Positions 14,272 through 25,067 of a DNA stretch of 64,000 bases are shown piece after piece. Both the position numbers and the translations under genes were made by a program. The notes below the pieces were generated by a model. It had not been told where the DNA came from. It did not search any database and saw only the letters and a list, made by a program, of their open reading frames with translations. Origin of the DNA: Cryptomeria japonica (lineage: Eukaryota > Streptophyta > Pinopsida > Cupressales > Cupressaceae); the NCBI RefSeq assembly GCF_030272615.1, contig NW_026728903.1, positions 393,501 to 457,500 of the forward strand, read 5' to 3'. Each line of letters starts with the position of its first letter. Position 1 is the first letter of the stretch.

Positions 14272-14395
14272 CTCTCTCCCTCTCTCCCTCTCTCTCCTAA
14301 TCTCTCTCTCTCCCCCTCTCCCCTAATCTCTCTCCCCCTCCTCTGATGTATATATATCTCTCTCTCTCTCCCATAATCTCTCTCTCTAAAATATG
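14272..14395. repeat. (CT)n microsatellite
   Basis: CT, CCCTCT and TCTC units with short interruptions. It closes the satellite block on the right. Together with the GA run on the left, it makes the block edges complementary in inverted orientation. Confidence 0.9.
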
Positions 14396-14401
14396 AGTAA
14401 T

Positions 14402-14438
14402 AAAATCAGATATCGGATTTTATCGGATATCTGATTTT
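14402..14438. repeat. 37-bp double palindrome, right copy
   Basis: Two GATATC-centred palindromes with centres at 14411/14412 and 14428/14429, again 17 bp apart. The module is 32/37 identical to 10011-10047, and because each half is palindromic it also matches in inverted orientation. It lies just outside the CT microsatellite, so the satellite block is flanked by this module on both sides. Confidence 0.85.
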
Positions 14439-14516
14439 TGTCATTGCCATTAATGTGGCAACAGTAAAAAAAAAGTGTCAATGGGAAAATTTTTTGGGAC
14501 CACAAATTTATACATT

Positions 14517-14536
14517 AAAATCAGATATCCAATTTT
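14517..14536. repeat. GATATC palindrome, single copy
   Basis: AAAATCAGATATCCAATTTT, a near-palindromic relative of the 37-bp module, about 180 bp upstream of the start codon of the plus-strand ORF at 14718. Confidence 0.7.
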
Positions 14537-14717
14537 GTAAATAAAAAAGAGCCTTGTGGGCCATTTTGTGGATTCCAATGGCCCACAGTCTGCATATTCT
14601 ATTTTCTGTCGACGATCATGGGTTTTCCGACAGGTGGAGACAAATTTGTGCTTTTGAGAGATTCTTAAAGTCAAATCTTACATTGTCAATCATTTAAGAG
14701 CATCTTTGTGGAGGTAA

Positions 14718-15393
14718 ATGGGGAGTAGTAGTCGTCGGACGTGTAAACGCAAAAGAAAACTTTCAAATGACCAAATTGAAGTGTATAGAGAAAGAGATAG
14801 AAAAGGTCATAGGAGGAGAAGACAAGGTATGTTAAATATTGCTAATGTTACTTCAAGTGAAGATGAAACTGAATTTGAAAATGTGTCACAAGGTATTGAA
14901 AATGAAAATGTAAATTTTGTAAATGTTGAAAATGTTGAAAGTGATAATGAAAATGCTCAATATGTGGAAAATTTTGACATAGGAGGTGAAAATGTGGAAA
15001 ATTTTGACATTGGAGGTGAACATGTGGAAAATTTTGGCATTGGAGGTAAAAATGTGGAAACATTTGACATTGAAGGTGGAATTGCTTAACCAAGTGAACA
15101 ATATGCAACACTTAATTACTTTAGAATTGAATAGCCTCTCATAGATGAAAGATAAATTCCAAATCCAAGACCTTCAAGAATCGTAAAATAGTTACTTGAA
15201 ATCGATGAGAACATTATTGCGAATCTTGAAGGCAAGAGGTCAACAAGAACCATTCGGTTGTGGGCTACACAACTTTTCGACCAAAATTTTAGCAATAAGA
15301 CATTGACAACACCAGTAGGGTATGACCCCGAGTGTTCAACCGAGTGGGGGGGGGGGGTGGGGAATAGGAGCATGCATGGGGTAATAATTCCTA
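14718..15393 (+). pseudogene. Decayed ORF, basic N-terminus and acidic 10-aa repeats
   Basis: The frame opens with ATG at 14718 and is clean for 123 codons to TAA at 15087. It continues in the same frame to about 15320 with three more stops (TAG 15132, TAA 15153, TAG 15189) before running into tandem repeats. The first 40 residues are strongly basic (RRTCKRKRK, then RDRKGHRRRR), suggesting nuclear localisation or DNA binding. The middle is acidic. Residues ~80-120 are four copies of a 10-residue repeat of the type NVENFDIGGE. The part beyond the first stop reads like normal protein (for example RLWATQLFDQNF), so the stops are probably later damage. The family is not recognised. It converges on the gene at 17234-19155 and both are preceded by GATATC palindromes, so it may be one of two genes of a DNA transposon; this is inference. 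Confidence 0.5.
14958..15077 (+). repeat. 30-bp minisatellite, 4 copies, in frame
   Basis: Four tandem 30-bp units (14958, 14988, 15018, 15048), each encoding a variant of NVENFDIGGE within the plus-strand ORF. Units differ at a few positions. Their length is a multiple of three, so copy number can vary without breaking the frame. Confidence 0.9.
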
Positions 15394-16817
15394 ACTAGAA
15401 ATGTTAGAGCTGATGGTTCGTTATCACGACGAGCAGAACAAGAAATTGGCCGCATGACAACATTCGATTGAATGAGACCGATGATTTTTTTGCCAACCAA
15501 AAAAAGGCTGCCCTAATAAAACCATAGGGAAACTTGAAAAACCGAGATAGGATTTTGTAGGGACCCCTCTCATGGACTCGTAGGTTCAAATGGATCATTC
15601 GTAGGTGCCACAGATTCTGAGTTAGGGCCTATCAAAGTTTGACAATTTTTAGCACTTAGGGTGCTCAAGGGATGACGCTAGTAGGGTATGACCTCGAGCA
15701 TTCGATTGAGTGGGGGGGAAAAATAGGAGCATTCCTAGGGTAATAATTCCTACCTGGACATGTCAGAGCTGACGATTCATTATTATGACAAGCAGAACAA
15801 GAAATTGGCCAAGCGATAACATTCGATTGAATGAGACTGAAGATTTTTTCGCTGCCCTAATAAAATCGTTGGGAAACTTGAAAAGATGAGATAGGATTTT
15901 GTAGGGACCCCTATCATGGAACCGTAGGTTCAAATGGATTGTTCATAGGTGCCACGGATTCTAATTTAGGGCCTGTCAAAGTTTGATAAATTTTAGCACT
16001 TAGGGTGCTCAAGGGAAGATGCCGGTAGGGTATGACCCCGAGCGTTCGACCGAGTAGGGGGAAAAAATAGAAGCATGCATAGAGTAATAATGCCTAAATA
16101 GACATGTCAGAGCTGATAGTTTATTATCACGATGAGCAGAACGGGAAATTGGCCACGCGACAACATTCAATTAAATGAGACTGACGATTTTTTTGCCAGC
16201 TGAAAAAAATGCTACCTTAATAAAACCGTAGGGAAACTTGAAAAACTGAGATAGGATTTTGTAGGGACCCCCTTCATGGATCCATAGGTTCAAATGAATT
16301 TTTCACAGGTGCCACAAATTACGAGTTAGGGCCTGTCGAAGTTTGACAATTTTTAGCACTTAGGGTGCTCAAGGGATGACGCTGATAGGGTATGACCCCA
16401 AGCGTTCGACCGAGTGGGGGGAAAAAATAAGAGCATGCATAGGGTAATAATGCCTAATTGGACATGTCAGAGTTGACGGTTCATTATCATGATGAGAAGA
16501 ACAAGAAATTGGCCACGTGACAACATTTGACTGAATGAGACTGACAATTTTTTCGCTAACCAAAAAAATGATGCCCTAATAAAACCATAGGGAAAATTGA
16601 AAAAAAAGATAGGATTTTGTAGGGACCCCTCTCATGGACTCGTAGGCTCAAATGGATCATTCACAGGTGCCACGAAGTCCGAGTTAGGGCCCGTCAAAGT
16701 TTGACAATTTTTAGTACTTAGGGTGCTCAAGGGACCATTCGCAAGTGCCAGTATGGTATGACCCCGAGCGTTCGACCAAGTGGGGGGCCAAAATAGGAGC
16801 ATGCATAGGGTAATAAT
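15317..16817. repeat. ~355-bp tandem repeat, four copies plus a partial
   Basis: The landmark AGGGTATGACC or a one-base variant, followed by CCGAGCGTTCGACCGAGTGG, recurs near 15319, 15684, 16026, 16386 and 16752, spaced about 342-366 bp. Each unit also carries TAGGATTTTGTAGGGACCC and CACTTAGGGTGCTCAAGGG. The array sits between the two convergent decayed genes. Short ORFs here are not conserved between units. A run of ten G's lies at about 15347 in the first copy. Confidence 0.9.
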
Positions 16818-16990
16818 GAATTGTATCAAGTATTGTTCATTAAATGAATTGTATTATATTGTTCATTAAATGAATTGTATTGTTCATTAAATGAATTGTA
16901 TTGTATTGCTCATTAAATGAATGTGTTGTTCACTATACAAACAACACTTACGATGAAATGAAATGAATTGTATTATTCATTAAATAACCA
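16818..16990. repeat. Minisatellite of TGTTCATTAAATGAATTGTA
   Basis: About six imperfect copies of a 20-30 bp AT-rich unit, each containing the inverted pair CATTAAATGA. It directly follows the ~355-bp array. Confidence 0.85.
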
Positions 16991-17233
16991 TTATAAACCA
17001 TTGTTAATTATTAGAATGAAGATAACATATTTCCATGATAACACCATGCACAGATGAGCAACAATTTATATGATCAAATATCAACTTCTGTATATATGAA
17101 AATGTCAAATGATTATAAATGTATGTCCATACACAAATATGGCATAAACACCAACTCAAACAAAATGTATGTTCATATAAAAAATATACATGCCAACTAG
17201 ACATATAAGCATCCCAAAACTATCTATAACATC

Positions 17234-19155
17234 CTAAGCTATCGATGGATCATCAAAATAGATCCTCTTCACAACACTCCTTGGCTCTGAAGGATCTTGC
17301 ACAAGAAAAAACAAACCACGATTAATATTAGTTATATTATATAACTCACATTAAAAAATTATCATAAAAATGAACTATAATTGAACTATGTTTACCTCAT
17401 TTCCACGTTTTCTCTTCAGCTTTGCAGGACTCTTGATGTATGTCTTTGGTACAGGAGGTATGTTTTCAATATTTTCATACACAACCTACATATGTTCACA
17501 AACATGACATTGATACAAGTTAGCATATAATTGTCACTGATAATAACAAATTATAACTACTAATAACAAAATAAAATAAACACACATGTACTCGAGGAAT
17601 CTCTTCTTCTTCTTCTTCTTCTTCAGGTATACTGGGTGTAGTCAAAAAGGATGTGAAGCCAAGAATTCTCTGTACATATACACAACAAGTATATGAAACT
17701 ATCAATCTATGTCTAGACGTGTATAATCACTATAAGTTATTTAAACTATTTATTCAATCATATTTGCATTGAATTACCTTTCCCTTGTCTCCAACTGCAC
17801 TACCGGATCCTAAATCACATTGCCTTGCACTCGTGCTGCTTGTGCACTACAAGAGTAAAATAAGATATACATGCAAGTTACTACATAATCTAATTAATAC
17901 CAATATAAATGATGAGCATGTATGTATAATAAAATACAAATGACTCAATGCAATAATATATGTACCGTCAAGCTATCAAGGTCAAATGAAATGGCCGTCA
18001 AGGTGCCCTCCTAAATCTATGTCAACTCCTCGGTCATCAACTGTTAAATAGACCATGTAAATAAAAATTAGTACTTAATATTATCTAGATTATAAATATT
18101 CATTTAAAATATAGCATGAACTGTGATAATACAAATCTTACCACTACATCATCAATGTATGATGATGGCGCCTCCTCGCCTCTAGCATGTGAGGAATCCC
18201 TAGGGTATCCTCCAATCTGTGTCATAACATCTGGTGCATCGTGCATCTCATGAAACTCATAATCTGCACTGTCCGTAGGAGGATCAATAGGTTGTCCAAC
18301 TGGACCCAAGCATACGTGCCCACACATGACACAACTATGGGGCACACAAATGTGTGGAGCCGAGGATGAGGTGTCAGTGCCACCAGATGCACCACTACCA
18401 TCAAAAGTAGGCTTAGCTACTGACCCAACCTGAGAAACCAAAAGGCTACTCAAAGAGTGGATAGACGATATGGTCTATGATGCCGCCTCACAAATGATAT
18501 TTGGATGCTGCACTGGTGGTGGGGGATCAACTGGAGGAGGGGGGACATATGGACCCTGGACTACTCTGACTGCCCTAGATCTATTTTGGAGCATACCTAA
18601 ACCCTCACCCTGGAAAGGTTGGATGTCAAAGTAGTTCACATGTTTTCCTAAAACAAACTCAACATACATTTTTTTTATGAAGTAGAAGGGGACATCAAGA
18701 TTGTTGTTGGGTGGTTTGTCGAAAACCATCCACTAATGATCCCAAAAGTTTTTCATAATACCATCATTTGTGCACCATTTAATAGAAAGTTTTGTTTTTT
18801 TGGGGTCTACAAGTTGACCAGTGCGGGGATTCACAAATAATGAGGCGATATCGGCTTTGGATATCTCGAGATCCTTGATCTCCTTATAAGACAAGCCATC
18901 CGCATATTGTTCCCTCATATAATCTCGCCACAAAAGGGCAACATTGTGCTCCTCAGTCATGGTTTTCGTACTCTTTATGATCGATGTGAGAGGATCCAAC
19001 ATTGGGTTTAGGCGAGGGATCCTACGATATACATCTACAATCCCCCTCAATTCATTCAAATTTTGTGCAATTAAATCCTGAATTGAGGGGGGGTTTGGCA
19101 GAGGGTTTGGTTGTTGCGGTTGTGGTTGATCATTGTTTTCACTATTATCCTACAT
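17234..19155 (-). pseudogene. Decayed six-exon gene of unknown family
   Basis: A spliced frame can be followed on the minus strand: exon 1 19155-18142, exon 2 18040-17966, exon 3 17846-17778, exon 4 17669-17592, exon 5 17485-17396, exon 6 17296-17234. All junctions are phase 0, introns 1-4 have GT-AG ends, and the frame closes with TAG at 17236-17234, giving about 462 codons. The last acceptor reads CAA instead of CAG. Five in-frame stops are present, all TAG (19152-19150, 18735-18733, 18477-18475, 18019-18017, 18013-18011). The predicted protein has a Gln/Pro-rich start, a folded-looking region (exon 1, about residues 25-170), a proline stretch (PPPPVDPPPP), a Cys-rich patch (HSCVMCGHVC), an eight-Glu run and a basic tail (KLKRKRGN). 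I do not recognise the family. Clean splicing with scattered stops says this was a real gene, possibly transposon-borne. Confidence 0.6.
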
Positions 19156-19332
19156 TTTTAACCTAAATGAATGTTATCAATTTTGTATTTGATTTTAAAA
19201 AACCTAGTTTTCATGAAAAACCCATATTTTCAATGAAAAAACAAATAAACATTAAAAAAAAAAATGAATGAAAATGATTGAAAACAATAAGAATCTTACC
19301 TTTCAATGTATTTTTTAACAATTTTTGGGCAA

Positions 19333-19352
19333 AAAACTGGATATTGGATTCC
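19333..19352. repeat. GATATC palindrome, degenerate copy
   Basis: AAAACTGGATATTGGATTCC, a weak member of the palindrome family, upstream of the minus-strand six-exon gene. Confidence 0.4.
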
Positions 19353-19420
19353 CAAAAATCGTGCAGCCCATGGGTTAAAAATAACTCACAGGCTGTCACA
19401 GTCTACATATATTGTCTCAG

Positions 19421-19440
19421 AAAATTGGATATCCGATTTT
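19421..19440. repeat. GATATC palindrome
   Basis: AAAATTGGATATCCGATTTT, differing from the perfect palindrome at one base, about 270 bp upstream of the minus-strand gene start at 19155. Confidence 0.8.
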
Positions 19441-19660
19441 TATAATTAAATTATTTTAAAATAACATTATATTATATAATATAATAATATAATATTATAT
19501 AATATATATAATATAATAAATTATTATATTATATAATTATATAATATATTATTACATTTTATATATTATATAATATATATTATATTATATATTATGTAAT
19601 ACATAATATATAATATATTATTATGTTACATTATATATTATATAATTTATTTTTTAATTT
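19441..19660. repeat. AT-rich low-complexity stretch
   Basis: Almost pure A/T with many TATATAAT and ATATTATATAAT self-complementary words. It lies between two GATATC palindromes (19421-19440 and 19674-19693). No coding potential. Confidence 0.85.
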
Positions 19661-19673
19661 AAAATTATAAATA

Positions 19674-19693
19674 AAACTCGGATATCTGATTTG
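19674..19693. repeat. GATATC palindrome, right-most copy
   Basis: AAACTCGGATATCTGATTTG, the last member of the palindrome family in this window and a candidate right edge of the two-gene unit. A short inverted repeat CTTAGGTGT...ACACCTAAG follows at about 19695-19730. Confidence 0.65.
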
Positions 19694-19899
19694 CTTAGGT
19701 GTTTACCATGCCTAGGTGTACTGACACCTAAGCCAAGCAAAAAGTCAACATAGATTTTTGCATTTTTAGGTGAGTGGAGAAGGCTATTTTTTTCACATCG
19801 CCACTTTTTGGCCCCCCATGATCTTGCACTAACCCATCTGCAAGGTATACATTTTCATTATTCACATTTAAGAATTTGAAATTACTTTCTTTCAATATT

Positions 19900-20431
19900 G
19901 ATTCCTCAATTGGGGTTTGACTAAGGCAAACCCCTATCCACAACCCTTCTTCCCTTCTTTTCTGTGTGCAGGTTGTAGGTGCACAATTGTAATTGCAAAT
20001 TTAGGCCTCATTTATAGAGAAGAAAAAACCCTTTTCGACTTGCAGATTTTTTAGAGGACTGTGCATAAATTACACATGGTCCCACTGAATCTTCTCCAAA
20101 TTTGTAGGGTAGATCTGTATTATTCTAAATATTTCAGATCCGAAGTTACAACATGATCTTGAATCGATAGCTCCTTATTTCATCCATTTTGTCTTTCTTT
20201 TTTGCATAGTCAACAAGTCAACATATCTATTTACAAAAGAGGGAAAATTACTTTCCAACACTTACAATCCACTTAGCATTCACATCCTTATTTCTCTTGG
20301 ATTTGGATCTAGTGGATTCAACCCTTCTTTTGAATGTAGAGTGCATTTTTGCATCAATTGAAAATCATCCTAGTGGTTTCCTTTCTCTCTCCTAGGTGGT
20401 GAACCACTAGGGTCCAATTTTCCACTTTACA
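19900..20431 (+). mobile_element. Degenerate gypsy LTR fragment, plus orientation
   Basis: The plus strand resembles the minus strand of the LTRs at 28863-30102 and 35481-36635. Shared stretches include GGGGTTTGACTAAGGCAAACC near 19912, CTTTTCTGTGTGCAGGTTG near 19957, and a terminal TTCCACTTTACA ending at 20431, which matches the CCGCTTTACA end of those LTRs. The left limit is unclear. It is the only member of this gypsy family in plus orientation here. Confidence 0.55.
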
Positions 20432-20579
20432 CTAACGTTGTTGCATTGAGGGAATGTGAGAACTATTTCAGCAACACAAAATTTAGACTATGGTAGTCAC
20501 TACACATAGTCATGAAGGAATCTATATGCATGCTTGAGTCCCCATCACCATTGAACCTATCAAACTTCAGAGACTTCGT
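20432..20579 (-). pseudogene. Gypsy gag fragment
   Basis: The minus strand encodes KFDRFNGDGDSSMHIDSF and a following CSDYHSL segment, the start of the retrotransposon gag domain as in the gypsy element at 44748-50247 (which has VDGDPNVHIDSFM). It ends where copia LTR sequence begins at 20580. It is probably part of the same gypsy copy as 26582-28411, split by the copia element; a few hundred bp between the two parts appear lost. Confidence 0.6.
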
Positions 20580-20876
20580 GATGTAAAGTTGCAGACATAT
20601 TTTATTACTGTTATTTTGAGAAGTAGCTGAAAATCTCTTAATCAAGTGGACTTAACAGTCTTATTTGTAAAATCCTCTAGCAAGGTGACATTCTTATTGA
20701 GTGTTTGAAATCCTTTAACAAGGTCACTTCTAACAAGGTGAAGATCATAATAGATCTGAGGGAAATCCCTTAACCAGGTCACATCTAGCAATGTGTTTGT
20801 AATCTTTAACAGGATTTGCTTTTAACCGAACATACTCTAGAACAGTATATTTCTTAGTGGGTCCGAAATCCCACAG
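20580..20876 (+). repeat. Partial copia 5' LTR
   Basis: Nearly identical to 26094-26390, including TGCAGACATATTTTATTACT and GTGGGTCCGAAATCCCA. It stops at 20876, where the right LTR continues with GTGGTTTTTCCC but this copy enters gag sequence. Confidence 0.85.
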
Positions 20877-20879
20877 TAT

Positions 20880-23800
20880 ACTAAAGGAGATTGTCAATCA
20901 AATCAAAGGAGCATGAGGAACTATTGAAGAAAAAGATATAACAAGTAAGTTGTTAAGAACCCTTCTACCTGCCTATGCAATCCGAGTCTCTGCAATCAAT
21001 GAATTGAGGTCTGTACCCAATATGCCAGTTTCTTTAGATGCTACTATTGGTAAGCTACATGCAACTTTGATAACAGTGGGTCATCAGTAAATAAAGTTGA
21101 ATATGAATTCAGTTCTTTTCATATTGATGAAACTGATGGTTACAATGATAGAAAGTATAAATACTCTGAAGGGAATCACAGTGGAGCAAGTGAAAGATTT
21201 CACAAAAACATGGAGGAGGTACACAAACTATATGAGGAAATCAGAAAGCAAGAAGAGTTTGAAGCACTATTAGCCAGAAGGCTACCAAGAGGAAAAGGTA
21301 AGTATAAAGGAAAGCTACCTTTAAAATGTTTCAATTGTGATAAGATAGGACATATGGCTTCTAACTGTCCTGACAAATAATCTAGTGAAAAGAGAGATTA
21401 CCGAGATGACAGACAGAAAGATAATCATTATAGAGGACACCAAGACTTCAGGAGAAGAGATAAAAGGACATGCCTAATAGCTGATGAGGAATCTAATGAT
21501 GATAAATCAGATGAAACTGATACAGAAGAAGTTGTTTATGTGGCTATCAAAGATGGATCATATGAAGAAAGGTATGAAGAAAAAGCTTTAATATCTCATA
21601 TAAATACTAATGATTCTTGGATCATAGATAGTGGTTTCTCACATCACATGACAGGTGATAAACACAAGTTTATTAAATTAGATGATTATGATGGAGGCTA
21701 TGTAAGATTTGGTAATGATGCACCATGTCCGATAAAAGGTAAAGGATCCATAACACTTCTTGACAATGCTAAATGTAATTATGTTTATTGGGTTGAAGGT
21801 TTGAAATACAATTTGTTGAGTGTAGCACAACTAAACAACACAGGTTACCGAATAGAGTTTGAAAAAGGAATTGTCAAAGTTCATGACAAGCATGGAAAGT
21901 TAGCTGCTACGAGGACACAAACAAGAGGTAATACATTTCATCTTGACTCAACTCGGAATAAATGTCTATATGCAAGGATAGATGATACCTGGTTATGGCA
22001 TAAAAGGTTTTGTCATGTTAATTCTGATAATCTGATCAAAATAAGTAAGAAGCATCGAGTAAGAGGTCTACCGAGTCTTGAAAAACCTGAGAATGCTATG
22101 TGCCGAGGATGCCAGATGGGTAAGATGACAAGATCAAGCTTTACAAGTAAGTCCTACACTTCTAAGGGAATTTTAGATCTTGTGCATACTAATCTTTGTG
22201 GTCCTATAAAAGTTCAGAGTTATTATGTTGATAAATATTTCATATTATTTATGGATGATTACTCAAGGATGATGTCAGTAATGTTTTTAAAAGAAAAATC
22301 AGAAGCTTTTCAAATGTTTAAATGGTACAAGGCTAGAGTTGAAAATGAAACAGGAGACAACTGAAATGTCTCAGATCAGATAGAGGAGGAGAGTTTACTT
22401 CTGATGAGTTCAACTTATTTTGCAATGATCATGGTATAAAAAGACAAGTCTCTGCACTGAGAACTCCACAACAGAATGGGATAGCTGAGAGAAGAAACAA
22501 ATCAATTGTGGATTATGCCAGAACCTTGATGATTGAAAAGAAAGTTCCACAAACATTTTGGAGAGAAGAAATAAGCAAAGCTGTTTACACCTTGAACTGA
22601 GTTCAATTGAAGAAAGGTACTTTGAAGACACCTTATGAAATCTGGTATGACAAGAAACCTAATGTAAGTTATTTTAAAATCTTTGGGAGTAGATGCTATG
22701 TTCACAAAGATGATAGAAATGGAAAGTTTGATCAGAAAAGTGAAGAAGGAACCTTTCTAGGTTATTCTTCTAGTAGCAAAGAATTTAAATGTCTGATCAA
22801 ATCATCTAACAAAATAGTAGAAAGTGCAAATGTGAAAATTGATGAATTTGCAGGAAGAAATGATGAAGGAAACTCCAAAGAACTAGAAGATTATGAAGGA
22901 TTTATCTATGTTCAACTGAGAAGTCGTACCGAGAAGACTACTGAAGAAAATGAAGAAAATATCCAGTTACCATGTGATGAAGAAGATCATACAGAGCCTG
23001 CCGAGCCTATATTAGCCAAGTATGTCAGAAGGAATCATGCACCAAGTCAGATTATAGGAGATAAGAATGATCCAGTGATGACAAGGAACAAACCGAGACA
23101 AAACACATGTCTAATATCTAAATTTGAACTGAGAATAGTGAAAGAGGCATTTAACAGTGAAGATTGGATAAATGGTATGACATAAGAGATTGACCAAATC
23201 AAGAAGAATGACACATGGACACTGGTCCCAAGACCGAAGGACAAAAATGTAATCGGTACAAAGTGGATCTGCAGAAACAAGCTAAATGAAAAAGGTGAGG
23301 TCATTCGGAATAAAGCAAGACTAGTTTGCAAAGGTTATGCCCAAGAAGAAGGAATTGATTATGGTGAGACTTTTGCACCTGTGGCAAGACTTGAAGGAGT
23401 AAGAACATTGTTGGCATATGCTGCTTACAAGAATTTCACGGTATATCAAATGGATGTCAAATCTGCATTTCTGAATGGTATATTAGAAGAAGAAGTTTTC
23501 ATTGAACAACCTGAAGGATTTGTTGAAGGAGAAAATATTGATCAGGTATGTAAATTAAACAAAGCTTTATATGGTCTGAAACAAGCACCTAGAGCATGGT
23601 ATGAGAGATTGCACTCATATTTGATCAAAATTGGTTTTATAATGTACATGAAGAAAAATGAAAATGGAATACTGATCTCAGCCATATTCGTTGATGATAT
23701 TATCTTTAATGGAAATGACTCTCTATGCAAGAACTTTGGAAATGAAATGAGTAAAGAATTTGAGATGTCATTAATCAATGAGATAAACTATTTTATAGGT

Positions 23801-24640
23801 CTGCAGATATTGCAAATGAAAGATGAGATTTTCATTACCCAATCCAAGTACATAAAGGAAATCTTGAAGAAATTTGGAATGGAGGATTCAAAACTTGTAA
23901 GTACTCCTATGACTACCAACTATAAACTATTAAAGAATGATGAATCTGCATCTATTGATGAGACACTTTACCGATCTATGATTGGAAAGTTGCAATATGT
24001 TGTTTACAGCAGGCCAGATATAGCACATGCAGTAGGTATTGTTGCAAGATTTTTTGTAGATCCTAAGGAAACACACATGACGACAATCAAAATAATTTTC
24101 AGATACTTAAAAGGCACTGAAGATTATGGCTTAGTATATCAGAAAGGAAATGTTTTTGATTTAAAAGTTTATACTGATGCTGATTGGGTAGGCAACATTG
24201 ATGATAGGAAAAGAACAAGTGGAGGAGCTTTCTTTTTAGGAGAAAGACTAGTGAGTTGGCTTAGCAAGAAACAAGGATGCGTTTCTCAGTCAACAACAGA
24301 AGCTGAATATGTTGCTATAGCACTGAATTGCATGAATATAGCATGGATTGAACAACTATTGGAAGCTATAAATGAGCAAGTTACCGAGCCAGTAACTATA
24401 TTATGTGATAACACTAGTGCCATTAACATTTCAAAGAATCTTGTTATGAACTCTAAGACAAAGCACATCTCTATCAAATATCATTATCTTAGAGAAGAAG
24501 TTCAAGAGAAGAAAGTGGTTTTGGAGTATGTTAGCACAAAGGAACAAATTGTAGACATCTTCACCAAGCCACAGCCAAAGGACACTTTTGAGTATCTCAG
24601 AAGTCAGTTAGGGGTCCTACCCCTATCTTCCATTCACTGA
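20880..24640 (+). pseudogene. Copia gag-pol polyprotein, broken
   Basis: The remnant encodes the copia polyprotein. Visible parts: CCHC knuckle CFNCDKIGHMASNC (~21327-21368); protease with WIIDSG (~21618); GAG-pre-integrase with CRGCQMGKM (~22101); integrase with SDRGGEF (~22376) and QQNGIAERRNKS (~22471); reverse transcriptase with [11 protein letters not shown] (~23450), [12 protein letters not shown] (~23569) and FVDD in place of the usual YVDD (~23690); and RNase H with VYTDADW (~24169), TEAEY and CDNTSA, closing at 24640. Lesions: TAA at 21378, a frameshift at about 22358, TGA at 22598 and TAA at 23183. In the integrase, the segment that normally reads HTDLCGP reads HTNLCGP, so the first catalytic Asp appears replaced by Asn. 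The element cannot move on its own. Confidence 0.9.
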
Positions 24641-25053
24641 CCGAGTTCGGTAAAAGCATCAATTTGATAACTCTATAGAATATCTTTTACGAGTTGATGC
24701 TGATTTACACACTTTAGGAGGTTTTCTAAAGGTGTGTAGGAAACAATAAATAGGGAACAAGAATTGAAGACAAAATGCTTTGACCAAGACTCAGTTGATA
24801 CACAACAGCAGGAAATAACTTCTTACAGAAACAAATTATGTTTTAGTTCTTTTTTTTCGCATTGTTGTCAAAGGGGGAGAATATCTACGAGAAGGTTGTT
24901 ATACCTATGAAAGGGGAAAAGAGTAGACTACAGATTGGAAAGAAGACTGAGAAAACAAGAGAAGACTAATGTATGGGGGAGAGCATTTCAGCATTTCAGA
25001 ATCATAGCAATCCAAATCTATTAAGATCAAATCAATTGGTTTTGCCATCAATG

Positions 25054-25067
25054 CCAAAGGGGGAGAT
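25054..25067 (+). other. Copia polypurine tract
   Basis: CCAAAGGGGGAGAT directly precedes the LTR start TGTTGG at 25068, the standard primer for plus-strand DNA synthesis. A near copy, AAAGGGGGAGAAT, lies about 190 bp upstream (near 24869), and a third G-run is at about 24975. Confidence 0.8.

Noticed and set aside
14848-15111. Two Phe/His-rich minus-strand ORFs
   Set aside because: Antisense shadows of the plus-strand ORF and its 30-bp repeat.
14718-19155. Reassigned TAG codon (alternative genetic code) to explain the many TAG stops
   Set aside because: The intact BAHD gene ends normally and nuclear plant genes use the standard code. TAA stops and other lesions are also present, so decay is simpler.
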